A stretch of DNA of 10,251 bases from an uncultured Collinsella sp. (GTDB lineage Bacteria > Actinomycetota > Coriobacteriia > Coriobacteriales > Coriobacteriaceae), in contig URXE01000070.1 in NCBI GenBank assembly GCA_900551815.1, positions 1 to 10,251 of the forward strand, written 5' to 3'. Each line of letters starts with the position of its first letter. Position 1 is the first letter of the stretch. The notes under the pieces are model-generated. The model saw nothing but the letters and a program-made list of their open reading frames with translations. It had not been told where the DNA came from and made no database searches. Both the position numbers and the translations under genes were made by a program. Shown in pieces: positions 1 through 5,870 of this stretch.

Positions 1-27
1 AGGACCCGCCAATTGAAGACGGGTCCT
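1..27 (-). terminator. Hairpin at window edge, probable terminator of the small DUF6110-like gene
   Basis: AGGACCCG (1-8) pairs perfectly with CGGGTCCT (20-27) across an 11-nt loop. It lies about 50 nt past the stop codon of the minus-strand gene ending at 79. On the plus strand it is followed by GCCGGGG with no T run, so it is not a plus-strand terminator. A minus-strand U tract would lie left of position 1 and cannot be seen. Confidence 0.45.
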
Positions 28-78
28 GCCGGGGATCTCGCTAATAATCGAGAATCTCATAGTTTGTGCCTGGGAGCG

Positions 79-324
79 TTACTCGGCTGCCTCGTCAGCA
101 GCGGCCTCGCTCTGGGTGATGTAGGCAGCCTCGGCAACCATGTCATCGACATTGGCCTTGGCCTGCTCGACCATGTCCTGGTAGCAGTTCTTGACGCGCA
201 TACCGCACGCGATGCCCTGCACGCAGGCATTCTTGACCGGAGCGCTGGTGAGCAGCTTGATGCCGGCCGTGCCAAGCAGAAAACCGCCACCGACAAGCAG
301 AGTGTTGAACGTCGACTTCTTCAT
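79..324 (-). CDS. Small single-membrane-segment protein, DUF6110-like, resembling PacL metal-ATPase partners
   Basis: This encodes 81 residues starting MKKSTFNTLL. The start at 324 is chosen because GGGAGAG (330-336) sits 5 nt upstream; the longer reading from 381 has no ribosome binding site. Residues about 5-25 form one glycine-rich hydrophobic segment. A helical part follows with three cysteines (the K-N-A-C, I-A-C-G and K-N-C-Y contexts), the stretch VDDMVAEA, and an acidic Ala/Glu tail. From memory this order matches DUF6110 proteins and is very like mycobacterial PacL (DUF1490) proteins: a glycine-rich membrane segment, a K-A-P-V-like turn, then an amphipathic helix ending in D-V-M-A-E-A. 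PacL proteins support metal-exporting P-type ATPases. A role in metal handling is therefore inference, helped by the metal-repressor-like operator upstream. No ATPase gene is visible, and the DNA to the left is outside the window. Confidence 0.75.
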   Translation of the reverse strand: MKKSTFNTLLVGGGFLLGTAGIKLLTSAPVKNACVQGIACGMRVKNCYQDMVEQAKANVDDMVAEAAYITQSEAAADEAAE

Positions 325-380
325 GATGTCTCTCCCTTTTCCGCAACAACTGCGGCACGGTGCCTCAGCACTCGAGTTCA

Positions 381-430
381 TTAGTTAGCTCGAGCGCACT
401 TTTGGAAAATAGTTTAGTTTATCTAACTAT
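381..430. promoter_or_regulatory. Candidate metal-repressor (DtxR/MntR-like) operator half-sites
   Basis: Three copies of a TAGTT(T)AG half-site cluster around the promoter: TTAGTTAG at 381-388 and TAGTTTAG at 410-417 on the plus strand, and TAGTTAG at 429-423 on the minus strand. The last two face each other and form an inverted repeat at 409-430 (ATAGTT/AACTAT ends) that covers the spacer and -10 box. The halves resemble the TTAGnTTAG halves of DtxR-family boxes. A CTCGAG pair at 371-376 and 389-394 flanks the third copy in the leader. Which repressor binds is inference. Confidence 0.45.
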
Positions 431-439
431 TGAGGTCAA
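411..439 (-). promoter_or_regulatory. Sigma-70-type promoter of the DUF6110-like gene
   Basis: Read on the minus strand, TTGACC (439-434) is followed by a 17-nt spacer and TAAACT (416-411). These are near-consensus -35 and -10 boxes at ideal spacing. Transcription would start near 404, giving a leader of about 80 nt before the start codon at 324. Confidence 0.7.
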
Positions 440-559
440 TAAAGGTTAACTTTTTGGAAATCTTCAGGCACGGAACAGCCGGCTTCTGGCGATCCGCCCG
501 TCGCGATGTACATCCGTGACGCCAAAGAGGAAGCCCTCCCCCCCCCTCTCCAGTAAATT
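440..559. other. Intergenic DNA without a recognisable gene, containing a C9 tract
   Basis: I see no reading frame with a ribosome binding site here. The only notable item is a run of nine C at 538-546, between the DUF6110-like promoter and the inverted-repeat element. Confidence 0.5.
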
Positions 560-739
560 GAAGGTGAATGGTTTTCCGCGAAGTGAACGAGCAGAATTGG
601 ACCCCCGAAGCATCCGCATTTTTTCGCAGCAAAACCGCAGGAAACAATCGACAAAACCGCAGGAAACCGAGCCAGAAAAGTGTTGATGTTTCAGGGGTCC
701 AAAATAGGTCGTTCACTTCACGGAAAAGTATGCACCTTC
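560..739. repeat. Intergenic inverted-repeat element (MITE/REP-like) with internal direct repeats
   Basis: The arms 560-614 and 685-739 are reverse complements over 55 bp with 11 mismatches (about 80%). They share the core GAAGTGAACGA followed by TTGGACCCC. The 70-bp centre carries the 15-mer AAAACCGCAGGAAAC twice, at 631-645 and 653-667, a period of 22 bp. There is no transposase frame inside, and no target duplication is obvious. It sits between two genes transcribed the same way. It could be a non-autonomous mobile element, a REP-like repeat or a structured RNA; only copies elsewhere in the genome would tell. Confidence 0.65.
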
Positions 740-752
740 GTTTTCAACATCC

Positions 753-785
753 ACAAAAAATGAGGGCGCCGTTGGCGCCCTCATT
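753..785 (-). terminator. Strong intrinsic terminator of the gatCAB operon
   Basis: AATGAGGGCGCC (759-770) pairs perfectly with GGCGCCCTCATT (774-785) around a GTT loop. Read on the minus strand, the stem runs into TTTTTTGTGG, a proper U tract. It lies about 190 nt past the gatB stop codon. Confidence 0.85.
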
Positions 786-888
786 CACCAAATTCCATTC
801 AGCCTACCTGACCCGAACGGCCGAGTCGTCTGGCCGGGGAAGCCCCGAGTCGCCGGGGTGCTTGCTCCAAATGAGTTCCGCATGCAAA

Positions 889-911
889 GAAGGCCACTAA
901 ATGTGGCCTTC
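889..911 (-). terminator. Weak first terminator or 3'-end stem-loop after gatB
   Basis: GAAGGCCAC (889-897) pairs with GTGGCCTTC (903-911) around a TAAAT loop. On the minus strand it is followed by TTTGCATG, a poor U tract. It may terminate some transcripts or protect the 3' end before the stronger hairpin at 759-785. A further short GC hairpin (CGGGG/CCCCG, 835-847) lies between the two. Confidence 0.5.
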
Positions 912-977
912 GTCTTGCGCAGGACTGTTCGAATTTTTGAGGAAGCACCCGCCCTGCCGGGGCTCCCGGGTTCCCGT

Positions 978-2654
978 TTACGAGAGCGACGTTCTCAGCA
1001 ACTCGTTGAAGAGCTTCGGGTTGCCCTTGCCGCGGCTTGCCTTCATGCACTGGCCCACCAAAAAGCCGATGACCTTCTGGTTGCCGTCACGATACTGCTG
1101 CGCCTGATCGACACAGTTTGCCAGCACCTCGTCCACAATCGGCTGCAGCGCGCCGGCATCGCTCACCTGACGCATACCACGCTCGTCAACGATCTTGTTG
1201 GGGTCGTCGCCAGTTTGGGCCATGGCCTCAAAGACCTCGTGCGCCTGGTTGGAGCTGATGGCATCGATCGCTAGCAGCTTGGCAAGCGCCGCCACCTGAG
1301 CCGGCGCGATGCCGGACTCGGCCAGCGAGACGCCGGCGCCCTTAAGGTAGGCGATCATCTCGTTGACCAGCAGGTTTGCGACCGTCTGGGCCTCCTTGCC
1401 GGCCATACCGGCAGCGGCGGCCTCAAAGAAGTCGGCAAACTCGGGGTCGCCGGCAATCTGCTCGGCGTCGGCCGCCTTAATGCCAAAGTCGGCCTCAAAA
1501 CGGACGCGCTTGGCATCGGGCAGCTCGGGGATCTCGCCACGGCAGCGGTCGATAAACTCGTCGTCCAGATCGAACGGCGCCAGGTCGGGATCGGGGAACA
1601 GGCGATAGTCGTCGGCCGTCTCCTTGACGCGCATAACCACGGTGCGCTTACGGCTGGGCTCCCAGTGACGGGTCTCCTGATAGATGATGCCGCCCTCCTC
1701 GAGCACCTCGGCCTGACGGCAGATCTCGTAGGCAAGGCCGTCATGCAGGCTCTTAAACGAGTTGAGGTTCTTAAGCTCGGTCTTAGTACCCAGCTTGGTC
1801 TCGCCGCGGCGGCGCAGCGACACATTGCCGTCGCAACGCATGGAGCCCTTCTCCATGGAGCAGTCGGAAATGCCCAGTGTCACAAAGATGCGACGGAGCT
1901 TTTCCATAAACAGGCGAGCCTCCTCGGGCGTGCGCAGATCGGGCTCGGTGACGAGCTCAATGAGCGGCGTGCCGCAGCGGTTGTAGTCGACGAGCGACTC
2001 GGCCGCGGCGGTAATGCGGCCCTCGGCGCCGCCCACATGGACCATCTTGGCAGCGTCCTCCTCCATGTGAATGCGCAGGATGCGGATGGGCACCGTGTAG
2101 GAACCGTCCTCGCGACGCTCGGGCATCTGCAGGTTGGACGCGTCGTAGCTGGCCAGGTGACCGGCGCGCTGGTTACCCTCGCGCATGGTCGACGTCATGG
2201 ACGTGGACAGGCCCTCGGCGTTGGCCGAGGCGCTCGCCAGGCTCTGGGCCTCGGCCTCGCCAAACGCGCAGTCAGGGCGCTCGGCGGCACCGCGACCGGT
2301 CACGTCCAGGTCCAGGTGACCGTACATGGCAAAGGCAACCGGACCCTGCGTGGTCTGGAAGTTCTTGGCCATATCGGGATAGAAATAGTGCTTGCGGTAG
2401 AACATCGAGTGGCGCTGGATCTCGCAGTTGGTGGCGAGACCGGCCTTGACGATGCTCTCGATGGCGCGCTTGTTGGGCACCGGCAGGGCGCCGGGCAGGC
2501 CCAGGCACACCGGGCACACGTTGGCGTTGGGCTCGTCATCGTGGCTGAGCTTGCAGTTGCAGAACATCTTGGTATCGAGTGCGGTGAGCTCGGTATGGAT
2601 CTCTAGGCCGATCACGGCCTCCCAATCCTGCAGGACCTCGGAAAGCTCCTTCAT
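978..2654 (-). CDS. gatB: Aspartyl/glutamyl-tRNA(Asn/Gln) amidotransferase subunit B
   Basis: GatB binds the misacylated Glu-tRNA(Gln) or Asp-tRNA(Asn), phosphorylates the acyl group with ATP, and takes ammonia from GatA to form Gln-tRNA or Asn-tRNA in the cytoplasm. The protein has 558 residues. Family marks are VIGLEIHTEL (14-23), the zinc-type cysteines C32-x-C34 and C47-x-x-C50 followed by LGLPG, YFYPDM (90-95), HMEEDAAK (196-203), SLVDYNRCGTPLIELV (220-235), and KNLNSFKS and YRLFPDPDL in the core. The C-terminal part (about 395-558) is the helical tRNA-binding GatB/YqeY tail. Most GatB proteins have roughly 475-500 residues; the excess is an insertion near 118-185. The start ATG overlaps the gatA stop (TAATG), which points to translational coupling. 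Confidence 0.97.
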   Translation of the reverse strand: MKELSEVLQDWEAVIGLEIHTELTALDTKMFCNCKLSHDDEPNANVCPVCLGLPGALPVPNKRAIESIVKAGLATNCEIQRHSMFYRKHYFYPDMAKNFQTTQGPVAFAMYGHLDLDVTGRGAAERPDCAFGEAEAQSLASASANAEGLSTSMTSTMREGNQRAGHLASYDASNLQMPERREDGSYTVPIRILRIHMEEDAAKMVHVGGAEGRITAAAESLVDYNRCGTPLIELVTEPDLRTPEEARLFMEKLRRIFVTLGISDCSMEKGSMRCDGNVSLRRRGETKLGTKTELKNLNSFKSLHDGLAYEICRQAEVLEEGGIIYQETRHWEPSRKRTVVMRVKETADDYRLFPDPDLAPFDLDDEFIDRCRGEIPELPDAKRVRFEADFGIKAADAEQIAGDPEFADFFEAAAAGMAGKEAQTVANLLVNEMIAYLKGAGVSLAESGIAPAQVAALAKLLAIDAISSNQAHEVFEAMAQTGDDPNKIVDERGMRQVSDAGALQPIVDEVLANCVDQAQQYRDGNQKVIGFLVGQCMKASRGKGNPKLFNELLRTSLS

Positions 2655-4168
2655 TACAGCTCGCCCCCCTTCCCGGCAAAATCGGGCGCGACGGAAAGCG
2701 CGGGCGCACCCGTGGCGGCATCGGCAAAGCCGCGCTCCAGGGCGCGGGCAAACGTGAGCAGCTGACGGTCCTTAAAGGCCGGACCCACCAGCTGGGCAGA
2801 AACGGGCAGCTGAGTATCCTCGCCCAGGCCCAGCGGCACCGAGATACCGCCGTTGCCGCAAATGTTGAGCGAGATGGTGTACAGGTCGGAGAGGTACATC
2901 TGCGTGGGGTCGCTGATCTCGCCAAACTTAAAGGCCGTGCGCGGCGAGGCAGGCATGAGGATGGTGTCCACCTTGGCATACGCGGCGTCGTAGTCCTGCG
3001 TGATGAGCGTGCGAGCCTTTTGCGCAGCGTAGTAGTACTTGTCGTACACGCCCGAGCTCAGCAGGTAGGCGCCGAGCATCTGACGGCGCTTGGCCTCGGC
3101 GCCAAAGCCATGGGCGCGCGAAAGCGAGCTCTGGTCAGACAGGTTGGCGCAGCCCTCCTCCTGATAGCCGTAGCGAATGCCGTCGAAACGGGCCAAGTTG
3201 GAGAACGCCTCGGCCGGGCCGATGACGTAGTAGGCGGCGATGGCGGCGTCCAGGTGCGGCAGGTCGACCTCGACCAGCTCGGCGCCTTGGTTCTGCAGCT
3301 CCTGAGCGGCGCGCTGAACAGCGGCCTTGACCTCGGGCGTCAGGCCCTCGGCCTCCATAAACGCAGGAATGATGCCCACGCGCTTGCCCTCGATGCTGTC
3401 GTTGAGATGCTCGGCAAAGTCGACGGCGCAATCCTGGCTAGTGCAGTCGTACGGATCGTGGCCCGCGCCGGTAAGCGCGTTCATGGCCAGCGCGACATCC
3501 TCGACCGTGCGGCCAAAGGGGCCCACCTGGTCGAGCGACGAGCCAAAGGCAACCACGCCGTAACGGCTCACGGCGCCATACGTGGGCTTAAAGCCCACCA
3601 CACCGCACAGCGACGCCGGCTGGCGAATGGAGCCGCCAGTGTCCGAGCCCAGCGAGAGCGCGACCTCGCCCGCGGCGACGGCGGCAGCGGAGCCACCCGA
3701 AGAGCCGCCGGGCACGCGCTCGGTATCCCAGGGGTTGTTGGTGCGGTGGAACGCCGAGCTCTCGGTAGAGCTGCCAAAGGCGAACTCGTCCATGTTGGCC
3801 TTGCCCATGGGCAGACAGCCGGCATCGAGCATGCGCTGGACGCAGGTGGCGGTGTAGACACTCTGGTAGTTCTCGAGCATGCGGGAAGCGCAGGTGGTGC
3901 GCGTGCCCACGAGGTTCATGTTGTCCTTAATGGCCAGCGGCACGCCCGCAAGCGGGGGCAGCGGCTTGCCTGCGGCACGGTCGGCATCCACGCGCGCGGC
4001 GGCCTCGAGCGCAAGCTCGGGCGCCACCTGCAGGAATGCCTGGACCCCGCCCTCGCGCGCCTCGATGGCAGCAAGGGAGGCCTGGGCCACCTCGGTAGCG
4101 GTAAAGTCGCCGGCGGCAACGCCCGCGGCGATCTGAGCGGCGGTAAGGGAATCGAAGCTCTGCGCCAT
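2654..4168 (-). CDS. gatA: Aspartyl/glutamyl-tRNA(Asn/Gln) amidotransferase subunit A
   Basis: GatA is the amidase subunit of GatCAB. It hydrolyses glutamine and channels ammonia to GatB. The protein has 504 residues, a normal length. The Ser-cisSer-Lys triad of amidase-signature enzymes is intact: K81 in AIKDN, S156 in the PGGSSGGSAA loop, and S180 in GSDTGGSIRQP. The further motifs KANMDEFAFGSSTE (123-136), GVVGFKPTYGAVSRYG (189-204) and the FGRTVEDVA region are typical of GatA rather than of generic amidases. Its ATG overlaps the gatC stop codon as TAATG, and its own TAA overlaps the gatB ATG the same way, so the three subunits should be made in step. Confidence 0.97.
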   Translation of the reverse strand: MAQSFDSLTAAQIAAGVAAGDFTATEVAQASLAAIEAREGGVQAFLQVAPELALEAAARVDADRAAGKPLPPLAGVPLAIKDNMNLVGTRTTCASRMLENYQSVYTATCVQRMLDAGCLPMGKANMDEFAFGSSTESSAFHRTNNPWDTERVPGGSSGGSAAAVAAGEVALSLGSDTGGSIRQPASLCGVVGFKPTYGAVSRYGVVAFGSSLDQVGPFGRTVEDVALAMNALTGAGHDPYDCTSQDCAVDFAEHLNDSIEGKRVGIIPAFMEAEGLTPEVKAAVQRAAQELQNQGAELVEVDLPHLDAAIAAYYVIGPAEAFSNLARFDGIRYGYQEEGCANLSDQSSLSRAHGFGAEAKRRQMLGAYLLSSGVYDKYYYAAQKARTLITQDYDAAYAKVDTILMPASPRTAFKFGEISDPTQMYLSDLYTISLNICGNGGISVPLGLGEDTQLPVSAQLVGPAFKDRQLLTFARALERGFADAATGAPALSVAPDFAGKGGEL

Positions 4169-4479
4169 TACTCGCTCTCCCCCTCTCCCAAAATGGACGG
4201 CACGCGGAAGTAGCGGTCGCGCACGCTGCCGGCGTTTTCGAGCGCAACGTCGAGCGGCAGATCGCGCTCGGGCTCGCGCAGGTCATCGCCCATCACGTTG
4301 GACAGGCTTCCGATGGGATGGAACGTGGGCTCCACGTCGGGTAAGTCATATTGCAGGACGGGCTCGAGCATCTGGACGGCGTCGTTCATGTAGGACGTCA
4401 TCTGGGTGAGCTCGTCATCGGTCAGTGCGATCTTTGCGTACTCGGCGATGCCGCGCACGTCTTTCTCGCTGAGTGCCAT
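4168..4479 (-). CDS. gatC: Aspartyl/glutamyl-tRNA(Asn/Gln) amidotransferase subunit C
   Basis: GatC is the small belt-like subunit that stabilises the GatA-GatB complex. The protein has 103 residues from MALSEKDV. The start at 4479 is chosen because GGAAGGGAG (4485-4493) lies 5 nt upstream; an in-frame ATG at 4497 has no ribosome binding site. Family features are the N-terminal helix VRGIAEYAKIALTDDEL, the middle stretch LEPVLQYDLPDVEPTFHPI, and the C-terminal L-x-N-A ... R-D-R-Y-F-R-V-P-S-I-L segment. It is the first gene of gatCAB. Confidence 0.95.
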   Translation of the reverse strand: MALSEKDVRGIAEYAKIALTDDELTQMTSYMNDAVQMLEPVLQYDLPDVEPTFHPIGSLSNVMGDDLREPERDLPLDVALENAGSVRDRYFRVPSILGEGESE

Positions 4480-4514
4480 AGGCGCTCCCTTCCGCATAAC
4501 AGTTAAACCGCTCT

Positions 4515-4520
4515 AGTATA
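4515..4520 (-). promoter_or_regulatory. gatC: -10 box of the gatCAB promoter
   Basis: Minus-strand TATACT (4520-4515) lies about 35 nt before the gatC start codon, with transcription expected near 4507. I find no convincing -35 hexamer at 16-18 nt, so only the -10 is called. Confidence 0.55.
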
Positions 4521-4560
4521 CAGGGCAGCGCCGGCTTGGAGCAGGCGCTTTACCCAAATG

Positions 4561-4653
4561 CAGCGAAAACGTAACGAGGGTGGCGAGCCGGCGGTTCTAC
4601 AGCGAAACCGCACCGTCCACAATGAAAACCGTCCCGCCCGCAACGAAAACCAT
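4561..4653. repeat. Degenerate ~20-bp iterated repeat upstream of gatC
   Basis: Related words recur at 4561 (CAGCGAAAACG), 4600 (CAGCGAAACCG), 4620 (CAATGAAAACCG) and 4641 (CAACGAAAACCAT), with a poorer copy near 4581. The spacing is 19-21 bp, about two helical turns. The last copy runs into the left arm of the large hairpin at 4647-4711. The function is unknown. Confidence 0.45.
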
Positions 4654-4711
4654 CACAACATTCGACGCTTTTCGCCAAAATCTCAATTTTCATCGAATGT
4701 TGTGATGGTTT
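4647..4711. repeat. Perfect 19-bp inverted repeat, large hairpin between sortase gene and gatC
   Basis: AAACCATCACAACATTCGA (4647-4665) is repeated exactly in reverse complement at 4693-4711 across a 27-nt A/T-rich loop that contains a small AAAAT/ATTTT stem. There is no U tract on either strand, so it is a poor terminator candidate. It may be a palindromic intergenic repeat or a protein-binding site. Confidence 0.75.
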
Positions 4712-4721
4712 GGAAGTCCCG

Positions 4722-4756
4722 ACCACCACAAAGGTGTCTGTCCCCATTGTGGTGGT
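4722..4756. repeat. REP-like hairpin with a GGTGTCTGTCCCC loop, 3' of the sortase gene
   Basis: ACCACCACAA (4722-4731) pairs with TTGTGGTGGT (4747-4756) around a 15-nt loop containing GGTGTCTGTCCCC (4733-4745). It begins 14 nt after the sortase stop codon and only 11 bp from the neighbouring 19-bp hairpin. Minus-strand sequence after the stem is CGGGACTTCC, so there is no U tract. I recall similar GTGTCTGTCCCC words as scattered intergenic repeats in other bacteria, but cannot verify that here. Confidence 0.55.
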
Positions 4757-4769
4757 TCTGGAGAATGTC

Positions 4770-5660
4770 TTATGCCGAGGCCTTGGCCTTGCGGCGCTTG
4801 CGGACCGCGTGGATCACGATGTCCAGCAGCAACAGCACAATGGCCACGACCACGATGAGCACGGCAAACTCGCGCTTGCCCCAGTGGCGGCCGGCCAGCG
4901 ACTTTTGCTTGTCGACGTCCTTCTTGTTGTACTTGGTGCGCACGCAATGCACCAGCAGGCGATGGTCGTTCACGCCGTAGGGCGTGCAGGTGACGAGCGT
5001 CACCTTGTCGGCGCCGGGCTCGATAGTCAGCGACTCCATCTCCTCGGGCAGCACCACCTCGGAGTCCACCATCTTGTAGGCGAGCGTCTTGTTCATGGTG
5101 TGCAGCAACACCAGGTCGCCGGGCTCCAGCGAGTGGATGTCGTCGAACATGCTCAGGTTGCGCATGCCCGAGTGCGCGGTGAGCACGCAATGAGTCGAGG
5201 TGCCGCCCACCGGCAGGCTCGTGCCCTCCAGGTGGCCGACGCCCGCCATAAGGACCTCCTCGCTCGTACCGTGGTAGATGGGCATACTCACGTCGATGGA
5301 GGGGATCTCGACCCAACTCATCATGGGGTCACGGTCAAAGATGAGCTGCTGAGCGTAGGACTCGATCTGCTCGGCGGGAAGCTCGGTGGCCTCGCCGGCA
5401 AGTTGCTCGTTATAGGAGCGCGCCTGAAGCAGAATGCGCTCGCGTTCCTCTTCGGAGAGCGCGTCCACAGTGCTGGACACGGTGCTGATCTGGTTGAACA
5501 CGCCCGAGGCCTCGAGCCGGTCCAAGATCCACGGCCAGGTCATAAGGCCCACGCCAATAAGGATGATTACGATGGTGATGAGCCGGTCGGCCCAGCGCGG
5601 CAGTCGCTTGCGGCAGCGCTTGCCGCCCGCGGGCTTGGAGTGTTTGTTTGCACGTGACAT
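4770..5660 (-). CDS. Class C sortase (pilin polymerase)
   Basis: This is a membrane transpeptidase that cuts LPXTG-like signals and joins the pilin carboxyl end to a lysine of the next pilin. The chosen start, ATG at 5660 (MSRANKHSK), gives 296 residues; a GTG at 5672 would add four. Neither has a strong ribosome binding site. Numbered from the ATG, a membrane segment lies at about 27-45, after a basic N-terminus. The catalytic residues are H163 in LTAHSG, C225 in TLVTCTPYG and R234 in NDHRLL. GVGHLEGTSLPVGG and the C-terminal membrane segment (about 265-286) with an RKRRK tail are class C hallmarks. FDRDPMM, just before the catalytic domain, may supply the lid Asp. It lies downstream of the pilin genes, beyond their terminator, and no clear promoter is seen in its leader, so it may depend on read-through. 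Confidence 0.93.
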   Translation of the reverse strand: MSRANKHSKPAGGKRCRKRLPRWADRLITIVIILIGVGLMTWPWILDRLEASGVFNQISTVSSTVDALSEEERERILLQARSYNEQLAGEATELPAEQIESYAQQLIFDRDPMMSWVEIPSIDVSMPIYHGTSEEVLMAGVGHLEGTSLPVGGTSTHCVLTAHSGMRNLSMFDDIHSLEPGDLVLLHTMNKTLAYKMVDSEVVLPEEMESLTIEPGADKVTLVTCTPYGVNDHRLLVHCVRTKYNKKDVDKQKSLAGRHWGKREFAVLIVVVAIVLLLLDIVIHAVRKRRKAKASA

Positions 5661-5735
5661 CGGCCACACCACTTTCGTCAGGTTGCGCTAGAGAGCTGTA
5701 CCAAGCAGGATAGCGCAGCGCGAGCTCGCAGATAC

Positions 5736-5770
5736 AAAACGGGGCAAACTCCAGTGCGGAGTCTGCCCCG
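5736..5770 (-). terminator. Intrinsic terminator after the LPLTG pilin gene
   Basis: CGGGGCA and ACTCC (5740-5752) pair with GGAGT and TGCCCCG (5758-5770), with one A/C mismatch and an AGTGC loop. On the minus strand the stem is followed by TTTTGTATC. It sits about 100 nt after the pilin stop codon and 76 nt before the sortase start, so it separates pilin from sortase expression. Confidence 0.8.
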
Positions 5771-5870
5771 AAAAGAGAATGGCAAAGCAAGAACGTGGAT
5801 GGACGAGAAAAGTGTCCGCAAGTCTCATGGCCATCACATCCCACCTGCCAAAGGGATGGGTGAGCGAGCG

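Noticed and set aside
325..381. Upstream start at 381 for the DUF6110-like gene, adding 19 residues.
   Set aside because: No ribosome binding site, an atypical Cys-rich extension, and a good site directly before the ATG at 324.
631..667. Two 15-bp repeats with a 7-bp gap, as a possible CRISPR remnant.
   Set aside because: Two short copies with a 22-bp period and no spacer-length unique sequence do not make a CRISPR array.
568..900. A plus-strand frame running through the inverted-repeat element and terminator.
   Set aside because: It crosses the repeat, a strong terminator hairpin and a second hairpin, and its product has no recognisable features.
1665..2606. A 313-codon plus-strand frame opposite gatB.
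   Set aside because: It is a low-complexity Ala/Gly/Val/His-rich shadow of gatB codon bias, with no family features.
3020..4213. A 397-codon plus-strand reading frame opposite gatA and gatC.
   Set aside because: It mirrors high-GC codon bias of gatA. It lacks a ribosome binding site or recognisable domain, and GatA with an intact catalytic triad clearly occupies the locus.
4550..4747. A minus-strand frame through the repeats between the sortase gene and gatC.
   Set aside because: It reads both hairpins and the iterated repeats as protein, producing Cys/Gly/Arg-rich noise without a ribosome binding site.
5835..5860. Short CATCCC/GGGATG inverted repeat just after the LPLTG pilin stop.
   Set aside because: Only 6 bp of stem with no U tract; the proper terminator is the hairpin at 5740-5770.
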